From the NCBI RefSeq assembly GCF_023630705.1, contig NZ_JALQEM010000043.1:1-64000 (forward strand): 64,000 bases of DNA. The letters run 5' to 3'. The stretch is from Caballeronia sp. GAFFF1. Lineage in GTDB: Bacteria; Pseudomonadota; Gammaproteobacteria; Burkholderiales; Burkholderiaceae. The position numbers were made by a program, and so were the translations under genes. Under the pieces are notes generated by a model, which had not been told where the DNA came from, ran no database searches, and saw only the letters and a list, made by a program, of their open reading frames with translations. Of this stretch, positions 52,421 through 61,532 are shown one piece after another. Position 1 is the stretch's first letter. Each line of letters starts with the position of its first letter.

Positions 52421-53077
52421 GGCGGCGCCTCCCGCACTTAATTACGCAAGCGTTGCGCCCGGGGGAACCGGGAACGACGAGGCGTTGCACATCTAAGACA
52501 GCTCGGAACAGGAATTCCAGGTGAGCGATAAGGGTTTATTTTGGGGTTGTCTACTCCATGTCCACCGATATGGATTTTGCCCGCTCAACTGAGCGGGTTT
52601 TCTTTGCGTCTGTTTGCGTCCACCGAGCCGCAGTTGCCGCTCCCATACATCGACGCGGATCGCTCGTTGTACTAACGATTGCAGGCGCGACGTACCATTA
52701 AAGGTAATCCTAATAATACGAGTCATCAGGATTAGAACAGGGCGAGGGCGGTCGTCAGGGTTCGTGGACGAGCCTTGCCGAGGCCATTCGCGCCCCGGCT
52801 GCCGAACGTTCCTGCATGCTGAGCACGTCGATCATACTCAGCGGCGTGCGCACGTTCGTAGCCGTCTGATCGCCTTACCAAGCGGGCGTACCGATGCGAT
52901 CTCTCATCAAGGAAACAAGCTTCCGGATCTGATAATACGGATGATCATGCGTTTCCTCTCGTTGGGTTGAACGGGTGATCTTACTGAACAACGGCGCGTC
53001 GGTTGGCCTTCGCCTCCTATTGGGCGGATGCGCCTCGGCTCCGACTGATGTAGGTCTCGGATCGTCGAAAGTCAGCG
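52421..53077. other. Intergenic region with a terminator
   Basis: No credible gene. It separates the repair block from the catabolic operon, whose last gene ends at 53078 on the minus strand. Confidence 0.5.
52580..52605 (+). terminator. Rho-independent terminator, plus strand
   Basis: CCCGCTC-AACT-GAGCGGG is followed by TTTTCTTT, a classic stem of seven pairs, four-base loop and U-tract. No plus-strand gene lies just upstream, so it may be the surviving end of a deleted gene or shield ligD from antisense reading. Confidence 0.75.
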
Positions 53078-54049
53078 TTACGCTTGAGTCGAGAAGCCGA
53101 ACAAACTAACCGCATTCTCCACGAGAAGCCTGCGCCGGGTCGTCTCGCTCGGCGCCCATGCCTTTACGAGCGAGAAATCCCGCACCTCATCCTCTTGTCT
53201 GAACGGCTCAATGTCCGTCGGCTTGGCATCTCCGCGCCGTTCTGTCGCGCCCGTGTGCGGCCAGTCCGATCCCCATACCACCTGTGCGGGCGCGGCTTCG
53301 ACAAGTGCATGACCGATCGGCGCCGTGTCCGGATACGGAGCACGCTCCGAGATCCGGTACGGCGCGGACAACTTTACGAAGGCCTTGCCACTCGCCATCA
53401 GACCGGTCAGCGCGCTGAACCCGTCCTGCTGTGCGCCTTTCGCTGCCTTGGCAAACCCGAAGTGATCGAGCACCACGGGATGCGGCTGCGCCTGAATACG
53501 CGGCGCTAGTGCCTGGATGACTGGCAGCGCCGCAAAGATCTGGATCACCGCGGGGCGTCCGCGAAGCGTCTCGACCGTATCGGAAAGACGCCGATACGCG
53601 CCGTCCACATCATGGTTCTGCCCGACTTCCAGGTTGATGCGCATACCGCACACGCCCGCGCCGATTAGGTCGTCGACCTGCTGTGCGGAGAACGACTTGT
53701 CGATCACCGCGATGCCGCGCGCCGACTTGCCAAGTTGCGTCAGCGCGTCAAGCAGACACGCATTGTCGGTGCCGTAGACGCTCGGCTGGACGACGACCGT
53801 GCGCTGCACACCGATCGACGCATGAAAGCGACGAAGGTCAGCAACCGTCGCGGGCGGCGGCATATAGCGGCGCTTGGGCGAATACGCGAAGCGCGCCGGA
53901 TCAAACACGTGACAATGCGAATCCACCACGCCTGCGGGCACCCGGAACCCAACGGGCGAGACGGCGGCAGTCGCCTTCGCCAATGCATTATCGAAGCCGA
54001 ACAGCGATGCTGCCCCGGCAGCAAAGAGAAATCCGCGTCTATCCATCAT
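53078..54049 (-). CDS. Exported TIM-barrel amidohydrolase, LigI/COG3618-type
   Basis: 323 residues with a twin-arginine signal (MDRRGFLFAAGAASLFGFDN, cleavage probably after ALA near residue 24). The barrel shows DSHCHVFDP for the HxH metal site, VVVQPSVYGTDN, PVVLDHFG and VVWGSDWPHTG, the signature of COG3618 lactonases such as 2-pyrone-4,6-dicarboxylate hydrolase and sulfomuconolactonase. It would open a lactone in the periplasm. Last gene of a five-gene operon with MFS, porin, aconitase and a second amidohydrolase of the same family. Substrate not known. Confidence 0.8.
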   Translation of the reverse strand: MMDRRGFLFAAGAASLFGFDNALAKATAAVSPVGFRVPAGVVDSHCHVFDPARFAYSPKRRYMPPPATVADLRRFHASIGVQRTVVVQPSVYGTDNACLLDALTQLGKSARGIAVIDKSFSAQQVDDLIGAGVCGMRINLEVGQNHDVDGAYRRLSDTVETLRGRPAVIQIFAALPVIQALAPRIQAQPHPVVLDHFGFAKAAKGAQQDGFSALTGLMASGKAFVKLSAPYRISERAPYPDTAPIGHALVEAAPAQVVWGSDWPHTGATERRGDAKPTDIEPFRQEDEVRDFSLVKAWAPSETTRRRLLVENAVSLFGFSTQA

Positions 54050-54085
54050 CGAACTGTCTCCATCGTTATGGTTATGGTTGAGCGC

Positions 54086-55396
54086 TCATTCGTCTTTCAC
54101 GAGGAGTCGAAGGCATCCGGTCAGCAACGTCGACACGATAAGCATCGCCGCCATGCCGAGCATGCCCATCGAGAAGGAGCCGGTCTGGTCCTTGAGCCAG
54201 CCCACGAGGAACGGTCCTGCGAAGCCGCCGAATGTACCGACCGAGTTGATGAAGGCCAAACCGCCCGCTGCTGCCGCGCCGGAAAGAAAGCGCGTTGGAA
54301 TGCTCCAGAACACAGCGCGCGCAGTGGTCACGCCGATGACGGCGACCGTGATGCCGATCATCGCCGGCCAGAAGGCGTTCAGCAGCGCCGCGACGGTCAT
54401 GCCGCCGGCCGCGAGCAGACAGGTCAGGAACAAATTGAGTATCTTCTTGCCGCTGCGGTCGACGGCGCGCGCCCACGTCAGCATTGCGACAGTTGCGAAG
54501 ATGTAAGGCACCGACGAAACGAGGCTGATGGCGGATATCGAAAGCCCGTGCGACTTGAGGATCGTCGGCAGCCAAATGCCGATGCCGTATGAACCCATGA
54601 CGAAGCCAAACTGGATCGCGGTCAGGATCAGCACGCGCGAGTCTCTCAGAGCGGCGCCGAGGTGCTTCTTCTCCTTCTCACGGCGCTCCGACGCCAGCAT
54701 GTCGATCAACGCCTGACGCTCGGGCTCGGAGAGCCACGTAGCTTGCGTGGGATTGTCGCGCAACTTCAACAGCACAACCACCCCGATGATCGATGCCGGC
54801 AGTCCTTGCAGGATGAACATCCACTTCCATCCGGCGAGGCCCAGAATCCCGTCCATGTTGAGCAAAAACCCTGAAAGCGGACCGCTCAGGATCGACGAGA
54901 CCGGCACGCCGACCATAAACCACGCCAGCATGCGCGTGCGGTACTTCGCTGGAAACCAGCATGCCAGATAGAACGTGACGCCCGGAAAGAAGCCAGCTTC
55001 CGCCACGCCCAGCACAAAGCGCGCAAAGTAGAAGCTCTTCGGCCCGACTGCGAGCGCAGTCGCGGCAGCGGCCAGACCCCACGTGATCATGATGCGCGCG
55101 AGCCAGCGGCGCGCGCCAAAGCGATACAGCATGAGGTTGCTCGGCACTTCGAGCAGGCAGTATCCTGCGAAAAGAATGCCCGCGCCCCAGCCAAACTCCG
55201 TCGCAGACAGGCCGAGGTCTGCGTTCATGCTGAGCGCGGCAAAACCAACGCTCGTCCGATCGATGTAGTTGAAGATGAACGCGAGTGTCAGCAGCGGAAG
55301 CAGCCGCCACGCCGTCTTAGCTACGGCCTGTTGTTGTAATGCTTCGTCGCTCGCGGGCGCGAGCGTCGCGGATTGTGCATGCAATGCGGATGTCAT
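54086..55396 (-). CDS. MFS transporter, anion:cation symporter family
   Basis: 436 residues with about 12 membrane helices and the central cytoplasmic loop (LSEPERQALIDMLASERREK). The N-terminal half has FNYIDRTSVGFAALSMNADL, the marker of ACS-type transporters for sugar acids and organic acids (phthalate, tartrate, glucarate and the like). It probably imports the acid used by this cluster. Same strand as the porin 42 bp upstream and the amidohydrolase 36 bp downstream. Confidence 0.88.
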   Translation of the reverse strand: MTSALHAQSATLAPASDEALQQQAVAKTAWRLLPLLTLAFIFNYIDRTSVGFAALSMNADLGLSATEFGWGAGILFAGYCLLEVPSNLMLYRFGARRWLARIMITWGLAAAATALAVGPKSFYFARFVLGVAEAGFFPGVTFYLACWFPAKYRTRMLAWFMVGVPVSSILSGPLSGFLLNMDGILGLAGWKWMFILQGLPASIIGVVVLLKLRDNPTQATWLSEPERQALIDMLASERREKEKKHLGAALRDSRVLILTAIQFGFVMGSYGIGIWLPTILKSHGLSISAISLVSSVPYIFATVAMLTWARAVDRSGKKILNLFLTCLLAAGGMTVAALLNAFWPAMIGITVAVIGVTTARAVFWSIPTRFLSGAAAAGGLAFINSVGTFGGFAGPFLVGWLKDQTGSFSMGMLGMAAMLIVSTLLTGCLRLLVKDE

Positions 55397-55438
55397 GACT
55401 TGTCTCCTGCCAAATACGGATGTCGGTCGCGCGAGGCG

Positions 55439-56662
55439 TCAGAACTTGTGTCGAATGCCGACTCTGACGGCGACCTGATTGCTCGTCGTCGAAGGCGTCA
55501 TGCCGGTGATCGTCGCGACGGCGGGTTGATTGAGCGAATCGGTGCCGCTCGCGTGCTCGTAGACCGCGACTGAGTACACGTCCGTGCGCTTCGAAAGGAA
55601 GTAGTCCGCGCCAAGGCTCGCAAGCTCGTACTTCGCGCCGTCGCGCCCAGCGGCGCCACTGCCCTTCGTGTAATCGAAAGCCGCGCCGAAGAGCAACGCG
55701 GGCGTGAGCTGCCACTTCGCGTTGACTTCGACGTTGTGGAAGTACGCCGTGCCCGTATAGCCGAGAGGATTTGGCCCGGACGACGACCCGAGATCCTGAT
55801 AACGCGTGTTCGAATACGCGACACCGAGCGTCGCGGGACCGATTGCATATGCTGCGGCAACCGCCGCGATCTGCAGGCTCTTCGCCGATGCGAAACCCGC
55901 GTACACCGGATTGCTCTGCGGCGACGTCGCCGAGCCGAAGCTGCCAAGATTGTTCGTCGTCGCCGGGCCACCGTTCGGATTCGAGCCGTAGAAGGACGTG
56001 TTGGGATTGCGCGCGTTCAGATAGCCTGCGCCAACTGACAGCGGTCCGTTCGCGTAGCCCGCGCCGACGGACCAGATGCTGTTCGTACCAAAGGATCCCG
56101 CCACCCCGCCGAAGCTGTACAGCCCGGCGAACGTGAAGCCTCCCATCGTCGGCGATGTGTACTTGACGGAATTGTTGATGCGGCGGGTGTTCGAAGCGTT
56201 GTCGAGATCGCCTGGATGCTCGGCCATGTAGCCGCCCCACTGCGGCGCGGCGAGCAGCGGCGCATAGAAATCGACCACTTCGTCGTACTGACGCCCGACC
56301 GTCACTTTGCCGTAGCTGCTCGCGACGCCGACCCACGACTGCCGCCCGAACTCGGCGCCGCCCTGCCCGAGCGTGCCGTTATTAACGTTGAAGCCGTTCT
56401 CGAGCACAAAGATCGCCGTATAGCCGCCGCCAAGATCTTCGACGCCTTTCAAGCCCCAGCGGCTGCCTTGCAGGCCGCCCGTGCCGCCGTCCATCACCGA
56501 CCATTGCTGGCCGCCTCTGAAGCCGCTCGCCGTGCGGCCGGTCTGCGCGTTGTTGAGGTAGTTGAGGCCGATATCGACGATACCGTACAGCGTGACCGTG
56601 CTCTGCGCATGTGCCGCGAGGCAGGGCAAGAGCAAGGCGGCGGGTGCGAGTTTTTTCAACAA
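55439..56662 (-). CDS. General outer-membrane porin, Burkholderia type
   Basis: 407 residues with a cleavable signal peptide (MLKKLAPAALLLPCLAAHAQ) and the Gram-negative porin_4 pattern: STVTLYGIVDIGLNYLNN at the mature start, SRWGLKGVEDLGGGYTAIF, the loop-3 region and the C-terminal phenylalanine (VGIRHKF). Trimeric 16-strand porins of this kind pass small anionic solutes. Its place between aconitase and MFS genes suggests dedicated outer-membrane entry for the same substrate. Confidence 0.92.
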   Translation of the reverse strand: MLKKLAPAALLLPCLAAHAQSTVTLYGIVDIGLNYLNNAQTGRTASGFRGGQQWSVMDGGTGGLQGSRWGLKGVEDLGGGYTAIFVLENGFNVNNGTLGQGGAEFGRQSWVGVASSYGKVTVGRQYDEVVDFYAPLLAAPQWGGYMAEHPGDLDNASNTRRINNSVKYTSPTMGGFTFAGLYSFGGVAGSFGTNSIWSVGAGYANGPLSVGAGYLNARNPNTSFYGSNPNGGPATTNNLGSFGSATSPQSNPVYAGFASAKSLQIAAVAAAYAIGPATLGVAYSNTRYQDLGSSSGPNPLGYTGTAYFHNVEVNAKWQLTPALLFGAAFDYTKGSGAAGRDGAKYELASLGADYFLSKRTDVYSVAVYEHASGTDSLNQPAVATITGMTPSTTSNQVAVRVGIRHKF

Positions 56663-56710
56663 GATGGTGTCTCCGTGGGATATGTTGTGTTTTGGTTCCG
56701 TCGATGGCGC

Positions 56711-59449
56711 TCAGGCTTCCTGCGAGACGGATTCACCGGTCAAGCTCGACAGCACGTAAGGCAGGATGCCGCCGTGGCTGAAGTACGTTGCTTCGATCTG
56801 CGTGTCGATGCGCGCGAGCAGCGTGACCTCGCGACGCGTGCCATCGGCGCGCGTTATGACGAGCGTCACATGCTGCAGCGGCTGCACGCCGTTCTCAATG
56901 TCGGTGATGTCGAACGTTTCGCTGCCATCGAGGCCGAGCGATTGCGCACTGTCATCGCCGATGAATTGCAGCGGCAGCACGCCCAAGCCCGCCAGATTGC
57001 TGCGATGAATGCGCTCGAAGCTGCGCGCGATCACGGCCTTTACGCCCAGCAAACGAGTGCCCTTCGCGGCCCAGTCGCGGCTCGATCCCGTGCCGTACTC
57101 CTCGCCCGCGACGATGATCGAAGGCGTACCCGCGTCGATGTAACGGCGCGATGCATCGAAAATCGTCACGCGCTCGCCGCTCGGCTGGTGCAGCGTGTAG
57201 GGCCCTTCATCAGCGGCGCCGTCGGCTTTCGCGGGCAGCATTAGGTTCTTCAGGCGCACGTTGGCGAACGTGCCGCGCACCATCACTTCGAAATGGCCGC
57301 GCCGTGCGCCGTACGTGTTGAAGTCCTTTTGCGCGACGCCGTGCGCGGTGAGCCATTCGCCGGCGGGCGAGTGCTTCGCAATCGAGCCGGCCGGGCTGAT
57401 GTGGTCCGTCGTGATCGAGTTGCCGAGGATCGCGAGCGCGCGCGCACCTTGGATGTTCGCTGCGGCTTGCGCGTCGCTGAAGAAGTCCGGTTCCGCCGCG
57501 TAGGTCGACTCAGGCCAGTCGTAAACTGCCCCTTCGCCGCTCTTAATGTCGTTCCACAGGTCGTGGCCGGCGGTGAAGTCGGCATAAAGACTCGCATAGT
57601 GGCTCGGATTCGCCGCGTAGCCGCTCAGTGCCTTGATCTCGTGGTTGGTGGGCCAGATATCGGCAAGCATCACCGGCTTGCCATCGCTACCGACGCCGAG
57701 CGGCTCCGATGTCAAGTCAATGCGCGTCGTGCCTGCCAGCGCGAACGCGACGACGAGCGGCGGGCTCGCCAGGAAATTCGCGCGCAGATTGCCGTGAATG
57801 CGCGCCTCGAAGTTGCGATTGCCGGAGAGGACTGCGCTGCACACCAGGTCTTTCGATACAACGGCTTCCTCGAGCGCGGGATCGAGCGGCCCGATGTTGC
57901 CCACGCACGCGCCGCATCCGTATGCTGCAATACCGAAGCCGAGTTGTTCAAGCGGATCAGTGAGGCCCGCGTCTCTCAAATATGCGGTCACGACGCGCGA
58001 ACCGGGCGTAAAGAGCGTCTTGACCCAGGGTTTCGCCTTCAGCCCGCGTTGCAGGGCTTTCTGCGCGACGAGCCCTGCCGCCACCAACAGCTCGGGATTT
58101 GACGTATTTGTGCACGATGTGATCGCCGCGACGAGCACATCGCCATGACCGATCTCGTATTGCTCGACGGGACCGGGCGCCCCAGCCGGTGCCGCCGATA
58201 CCGCGTGACGCTCATCGAGCTGCGCTGCCGTCTTCCCGTAGCCGCCGCTCTTCGCGTCCTGAAGCATCACTTCGTCGAACCGGTGTCCGAGCCGCGAAAG
58301 ATCGACGCGATCCTGCGGGCGCTTCGGACCGGAGACGCTCGGCTTGATTTTGCCGAGATCGATCCGGATGACACTCGAATAGTCGACGTCGCCCGCTCGC
58401 GGCGCGCCGAACAGCCCTTGCGCCGTGAAGTAATCGCGGATCAGCTCGACTTGCGCATTGCTGCGGCCGGTCTGACGGTAGTACGTCAGCGTGTTCTCGT
58501 CGATCGGGAAGAAGCCGCTCGTCGCGCCATACTCCGGCGCCATGTTTGCGATGGTCGCACGGTCGGTTGCGCTCAGCGACGCGGCGCCATCGCCGAAAAA
58601 TTCGACCAGCTTGCCGACCACCTTCGCGGCGCGCAGTGTTTCGGTGACTTGCAGCACGGCATCGGTGGCGGTCACGCCGGCCGCGAGCGCGCCGGTCAGT
58701 TCGACGCCAACCACATCAGGCATCAGCATGTAGACCGGCTGCCCCAGCATGCCCGCTTCCGCCTCGATGCCGCCCACGCCCCAGCCGAGCACGCCGATCC
58801 CGTTGATCATCGTCGTATGCGAATCGGTGCCGACGAGCGTATCCGGGAACACGACCCCATCCTTTTCGATGACGCCCTGCGCAAGGTATTCAAGATTGAT
58901 CTGATGACAAATGCCGATGCCCGGCGGCACGACCTTGAACGTCTCGAACGCCTGCATGCCCCACTTCATCAGTTCGTAACGCTCGCGATTGCGCGCGAAT
59001 TCGACTTCCATGTTTCGACGCAACGCGTTCGGCACGTTGGAAAACTCGGTCTGCACCGAATGATCGACAACGAGATGCACAGGCACGAGCGGCTCGACGG
59101 TTTTGGGATCAGCGTTGCGCTTTTGCGCCTGGCTGCGCATCGCGGCGAGGTCCGTCAATAGCGGAATCCCGGTGAAATCTTGCAATAGCACGCGGCCGAC
59201 GACGAACGGGATCTCGTTCTCGCGCGGCGCGTTCGGCTTCCAGTTGGCAAGCTCCGTCACGTGCGAGTCGAGCACTTTCGCGCCGTCGCAATTGCGCAGC
59301 ACCGATTCCAGCAGAATTCGGATAACCACCGGCAAGCGGTCGATGTTGTCGAAGCCTCGAGCCGCTAATGCGGACAGCGAGTGATAGCGGACAGCTTGCT
59401 TGTCTAGCGTACGGACGCAATCGAAGGCGCCAGCGCGGGGTGAGGCCAT
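56711..59449 (-). CDS. acnA: Aconitate hydratase, AcnA type
   Basis: 912 residues, the usual AcnA length. Iron-sulfur cysteines are in AAITSCTNTSNPELL and AYGCGACVGNIGPL. Substrate residues occur in LVGTDSHTTMINGIGVLGWG and YGTGSSRDWAAKG. It interconverts citrate, cis-aconitate and isocitrate, or a close analogue. A cluster-borne copy beside a PrpF-type isomerase suggests it works on an aconitate-like intermediate from the catabolised acid; the 2-methylcitrate enzyme AcnD is a shorter relative and less likely. Second gene of the minus-strand operon. Confidence 0.9.
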   Translation of the reverse strand: MASPRAGAFDCVRTLDKQAVRYHSLSALAARGFDNIDRLPVVIRILLESVLRNCDGAKVLDSHVTELANWKPNAPRENEIPFVVGRVLLQDFTGIPLLTDLAAMRSQAQKRNADPKTVEPLVPVHLVVDHSVQTEFSNVPNALRRNMEVEFARNRERYELMKWGMQAFETFKVVPPGIGICHQINLEYLAQGVIEKDGVVFPDTLVGTDSHTTMINGIGVLGWGVGGIEAEAGMLGQPVYMLMPDVVGVELTGALAAGVTATDAVLQVTETLRAAKVVGKLVEFFGDGAASLSATDRATIANMAPEYGATSGFFPIDENTLTYYRQTGRSNAQVELIRDYFTAQGLFGAPRAGDVDYSSVIRIDLGKIKPSVSGPKRPQDRVDLSRLGHRFDEVMLQDAKSGGYGKTAAQLDERHAVSAAPAGAPGPVEQYEIGHGDVLVAAITSCTNTSNPELLVAAGLVAQKALQRGLKAKPWVKTLFTPGSRVVTAYLRDAGLTDPLEQLGFGIAAYGCGACVGNIGPLDPALEEAVVSKDLVCSAVLSGNRNFEARIHGNLRANFLASPPLVVAFALAGTTRIDLTSEPLGVGSDGKPVMLADIWPTNHEIKALSGYAANPSHYASLYADFTAGHDLWNDIKSGEGAVYDWPESTYAAEPDFFSDAQAAANIQGARALAILGNSITTDHISPAGSIAKHSPAGEWLTAHGVAQKDFNTYGARRGHFEVMVRGTFANVRLKNLMLPAKADGAADEGPYTLHQPSGERVTIFDASRRYIDAGTPSIIVAGEEYGTGSSRDWAAKGTRLLGVKAVIARSFERIHRSNLAGLGVLPLQFIGDDSAQSLGLDGSETFDITDIENGVQPLQHVTLVITRADGTRREVTLLARIDTQIEATYFSHGGILPYVLSSLTGESVSQEA

Positions 59450-59488
59450 GATGATGTTCTCTCTGGAATTGCGGGGAATGTTTGCCGG

Positions 59489-60277
59489 TCAGAACTTGAA
59501 GAGGCTCGTCGGCGTGTCGTTAAGGATGGTCTGGCGGTCCTGCGCGTGAGGAATCCACTCATCGAGCGCGGCGCGCTGGGTCGCGTACTCCTGCGTCGCT
59601 TCGTATTGCGTGAACGGCCAGTCGCTCGCCCAGAGCAGACGTTGCGGACCGAACGCATCACGCAGAAGCGGTGCTGCCTGCTTCGCGATTTCGAAGCTCG
59701 TCCGATACGCCCCGGACAGCTTCACCCACACGCGGCCGCTCCCGCCGAACGTGAGCAGGCGGCGAAAGCCAACGTCGCTCGTGCCTTGCTGCCGGTCTGG
59801 CATACCGAAGTGATCAACAACGACGTTCACGCCCGCATCGACCAGTGGCGTCAGCGAGTCAGAGAGGCGCGCGGCGCGGTCGTTAATTTCGATGTGCCAC
59901 TTACGCCTCGCGCATTCCGCCACGGCTTCCTTCCACGCTCCGATCGTGAAGTCTGGAACCGGCAGATTGCCCGTTAGATTCACGCGCACGCCGACCACGC
60001 CGGCCGCCTCAAACGCGTCGAACTGATCGAGATCCGTTTGCGGATCCACCGCGACGACACCCCGAAGTCGCGCGGGCTGCGCGCGCAGGCATTCGAGCAA
60101 ATACGTGTTGTTGTTGCCAAGCACGCTAACCGCAATGAGCACGCCGCGCGTGATGCCGTTTGCATCGAGGTGCGCGAGATAGGCGTCGAGTGGCGCGTCG
60201 TAGTCCGGTGTAAACCGGCGCGAGTCGATGAACCTAAGGCTGCGATGAAAAACGTGGGCATGCGTGTCGACTGACAT
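59489..60277 (-). CDS. TIM-barrel amidohydrolase, COG3618-type, cytoplasmic
   Basis: 262 residues from the ATG at 60277; an earlier in-frame start would include the operator region. Motifs: MSVDTHAHVFHRSL for the HxH, VNVVVDHFGMPD, and LLWASDWPFTQYE for the catalytic aspartate. It belongs to the same family as the Tat-type enzyme at the other end of the operon, but has no signal peptide, so the two would act in different compartments. Probably a lactone hydrolase. First gene of the operon and downstream of two AAACGCAA motifs. Confidence 0.8.
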   Translation of the reverse strand: MSVDTHAHVFHRSLRFIDSRRFTPDYDAPLDAYLAHLDANGITRGVLIAVSVLGNNNTYLLECLRAQPARLRGVVAVDPQTDLDQFDAFEAAGVVGVRVNLTGNLPVPDFTIGAWKEAVAECARRKWHIEINDRAARLSDSLTPLVDAGVNVVVDHFGMPDRQQGTSDVGFRRLLTFGGSGRVWVKLSGAYRTSFEIAKQAAPLLRDAFGPQRLLWASDWPFTQYEATQEYATQRAALDEWIPHAQDRQTILNDTPTSLFKF

Positions 60278-60319
60278 TAGCGCTCTCGTGACTGACTCAA
60301 TTTGACGATTTACCGTCGA

Positions 60320-60371
60320 AAACGCAATCAGATTAAAATTGGCGGATGTCTTTGTCAACACGAAAACGCAA
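60320..60371. promoter_or_regulatory. Paired AAACGCAA motifs upstream of the amidohydrolase operon
   Basis: AAACGCAA occurs at 60320-60327 and 60364-60371, 44 bp apart (four helical turns). The same octamer forms the right arm of an inverted repeat before the PrpF-type gene, and AACGCAA recurs at 61391-61397 ahead of gntR. Shared half-sites point to the neighbouring GntR protein as the common regulator. Confidence 0.55.
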
Positions 60372-60391
60372 TGTACGCGTCGCTGAGGGCG

Positions 60392-60417
60392 CAAAAAAAA
60401 GCCGCCCGAAGGCGGCT
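60392..60417 (-). terminator. Rho-independent terminator of gntR
   Basis: On the minus strand AGCCGCC-TTCG-GGCGGCT is followed by a run of eight T. It lies 38 bp after the gntR stop and separates it from the amidohydrolase operon promoter. The TTCG tetraloop and strong stem make it convincing. Confidence 0.92.
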
Positions 60418-60454
60418 GCGTAGGCCTGAACGGCAAGACGTATGGTTTACCCGC

Positions 60455-61384
60455 TTACGCTTCGACCTGGTGGCTTTCCTTGTTTTGCTCTCGCTCGAAG
60501 ACCTCGACGACGGCCTTCTTCGTGCGCGCGGCGTCGATATGTCGCCGCAGCAGACTGGCTGCACCGATGAAGTCGCCGCCCTCGATTGCATCGAGAATAT
60601 CGATGTGCTCCTGCGCCAGCGCACGCCGTGGCAATTGCTGCCTAGCCTGCCGGTATTCGGCGAGTCGCCGCATCTGGTCAAGGCGGCGCAGCGTTTGCAG
60701 TGCGAAGCGGTTGCCTGACCACGCGGCGATGGTTTCGTGCAGTCGCGCGTTCGATTCGAAGCGCTCGGTAGCCGTCATCGCTTCGTACCCGCCGTCCAGA
60801 ATCGCTTGCTGCTCGCGGCGCAACTCTCGCAATTCATCTAAATTGGGCCGGAACTTTGGGCTCAGGATGCCCGCCGGCTCGATCGCCGCACGCAGCGAAT
60901 ACATGTCGTCATAGGCCTCGAGCGAATCGATCATAGGAAGGAAGCGCCAGCCGTAGCCAGCCTCCTTTTCAGCCCAGCCCTCGCTGTGCGCGCGCACCAG
61001 CACTTTGCGAATATCGCCCCGCGAAGCTTCCAAGATGCGCGTCAGGTCGGCCTCCGTCACGGACTCAGGAATCTCCCCACGAAACCGCGCATCAGCGAGC
61101 CGCAGATAGAGCGGGTCGTCGGCGGAATTGACCTGCTCGAGTACATCGGCCGGCAGCTCGTCGAACGACGACTCGACGGAATAACCGCGATTCTTGCTGT
61201 AGCGCATGACGCCCGCCTCGACGAGCCGGTCCAGCGCCACACGGACCGGCGAACGCGACGTGCCGATGAGCTTGGCGAGTGTCCATTCGGGCAGGTGTGT
61301 GCCTGCGGGCAGCCGTTCACGGCGGACGTAGGCGATGATTTCGCGCAGCGCCTTTTGCTGACTGAGGGTGAGATCGGAGGTCAT
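60455..61384 (-). CDS. GntR-family regulator with an extra winged-helix-like domain
   Basis: 309 residues. Residues 1-68 are a GntR wHTH (LREIIAYVRRERLPAGTHLP, then GTSRSPVRVALDRLVEAGVM). Residues 85-145 resemble a second, degenerate winged helix (LYLRLADARFRGEIPESVTE, then RKVLVRAHSEGWAE). From about 150 on is an FCD-type effector domain with DMYSLRAAIEPAGIL and ALAQEHIDILDAIEGGD. Ordinary FadR/FCD members have about 230 residues and one wHTH. It lies between the two catabolic operons and is probably their repressor, released by the substrate or an intermediate. Confidence 0.88.
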   Translation of the reverse strand: MTSDLTLSQQKALREIIAYVRRERLPAGTHLPEWTLAKLIGTSRSPVRVALDRLVEAGVMRYSKNRGYSVESSFDELPADVLEQVNSADDPLYLRLADARFRGEIPESVTEADLTRILEASRGDIRKVLVRAHSEGWAEKEAGYGWRFLPMIDSLEAYDDMYSLRAAIEPAGILSPKFRPNLDELRELRREQQAILDGGYEAMTATERFESNARLHETIAAWSGNRFALQTLRRLDQMRRLAEYRQARQQLPRRALAQEHIDILDAIEGGDFIGAASLLRRHIDAARTKKAVVEVFEREQNKESHQVEA

Positions 61385-61482
61385 GTTCGTAACGCAACGT
61401 GGCAGCTTGTTGAACTATAACCCGCGCGGTTGGCGCTTAGGAGCGTATTCGCAAAAGGTGCAACAAAATCCTTGCGCGTGGT

Positions 61483-61508
61483 TTGCGTTTGTTATTAAAT
61501 AAACGCAA
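61483..61508. promoter_or_regulatory. Operator candidate before the PrpF-type gene
   Basis: TTGCGTTT (61483-61490) and AAACGCAA (61501-61508) form a perfect inverted repeat with a 10-bp spacer, 25 bp before the start codon. It shares its half-site with motifs upstream of the opposite operon. Spacing and symmetry suit a dimeric GntR-type protein. Confidence 0.65.
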
Positions 61509-61532
61509 CTAAAGAGATTACGGAGAAGCAAC

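Noticed and set aside
55317..56336. 339-codon frame across the porin gene
   Set aside because: A shadow of the porin in another frame, with very biased composition.
58145..59161. 338-codon plus-strand frame opposite aconitase
   Set aside because: Antisense shadow caused by G+C-rich codon use; the minus-strand aconitase is unambiguous.
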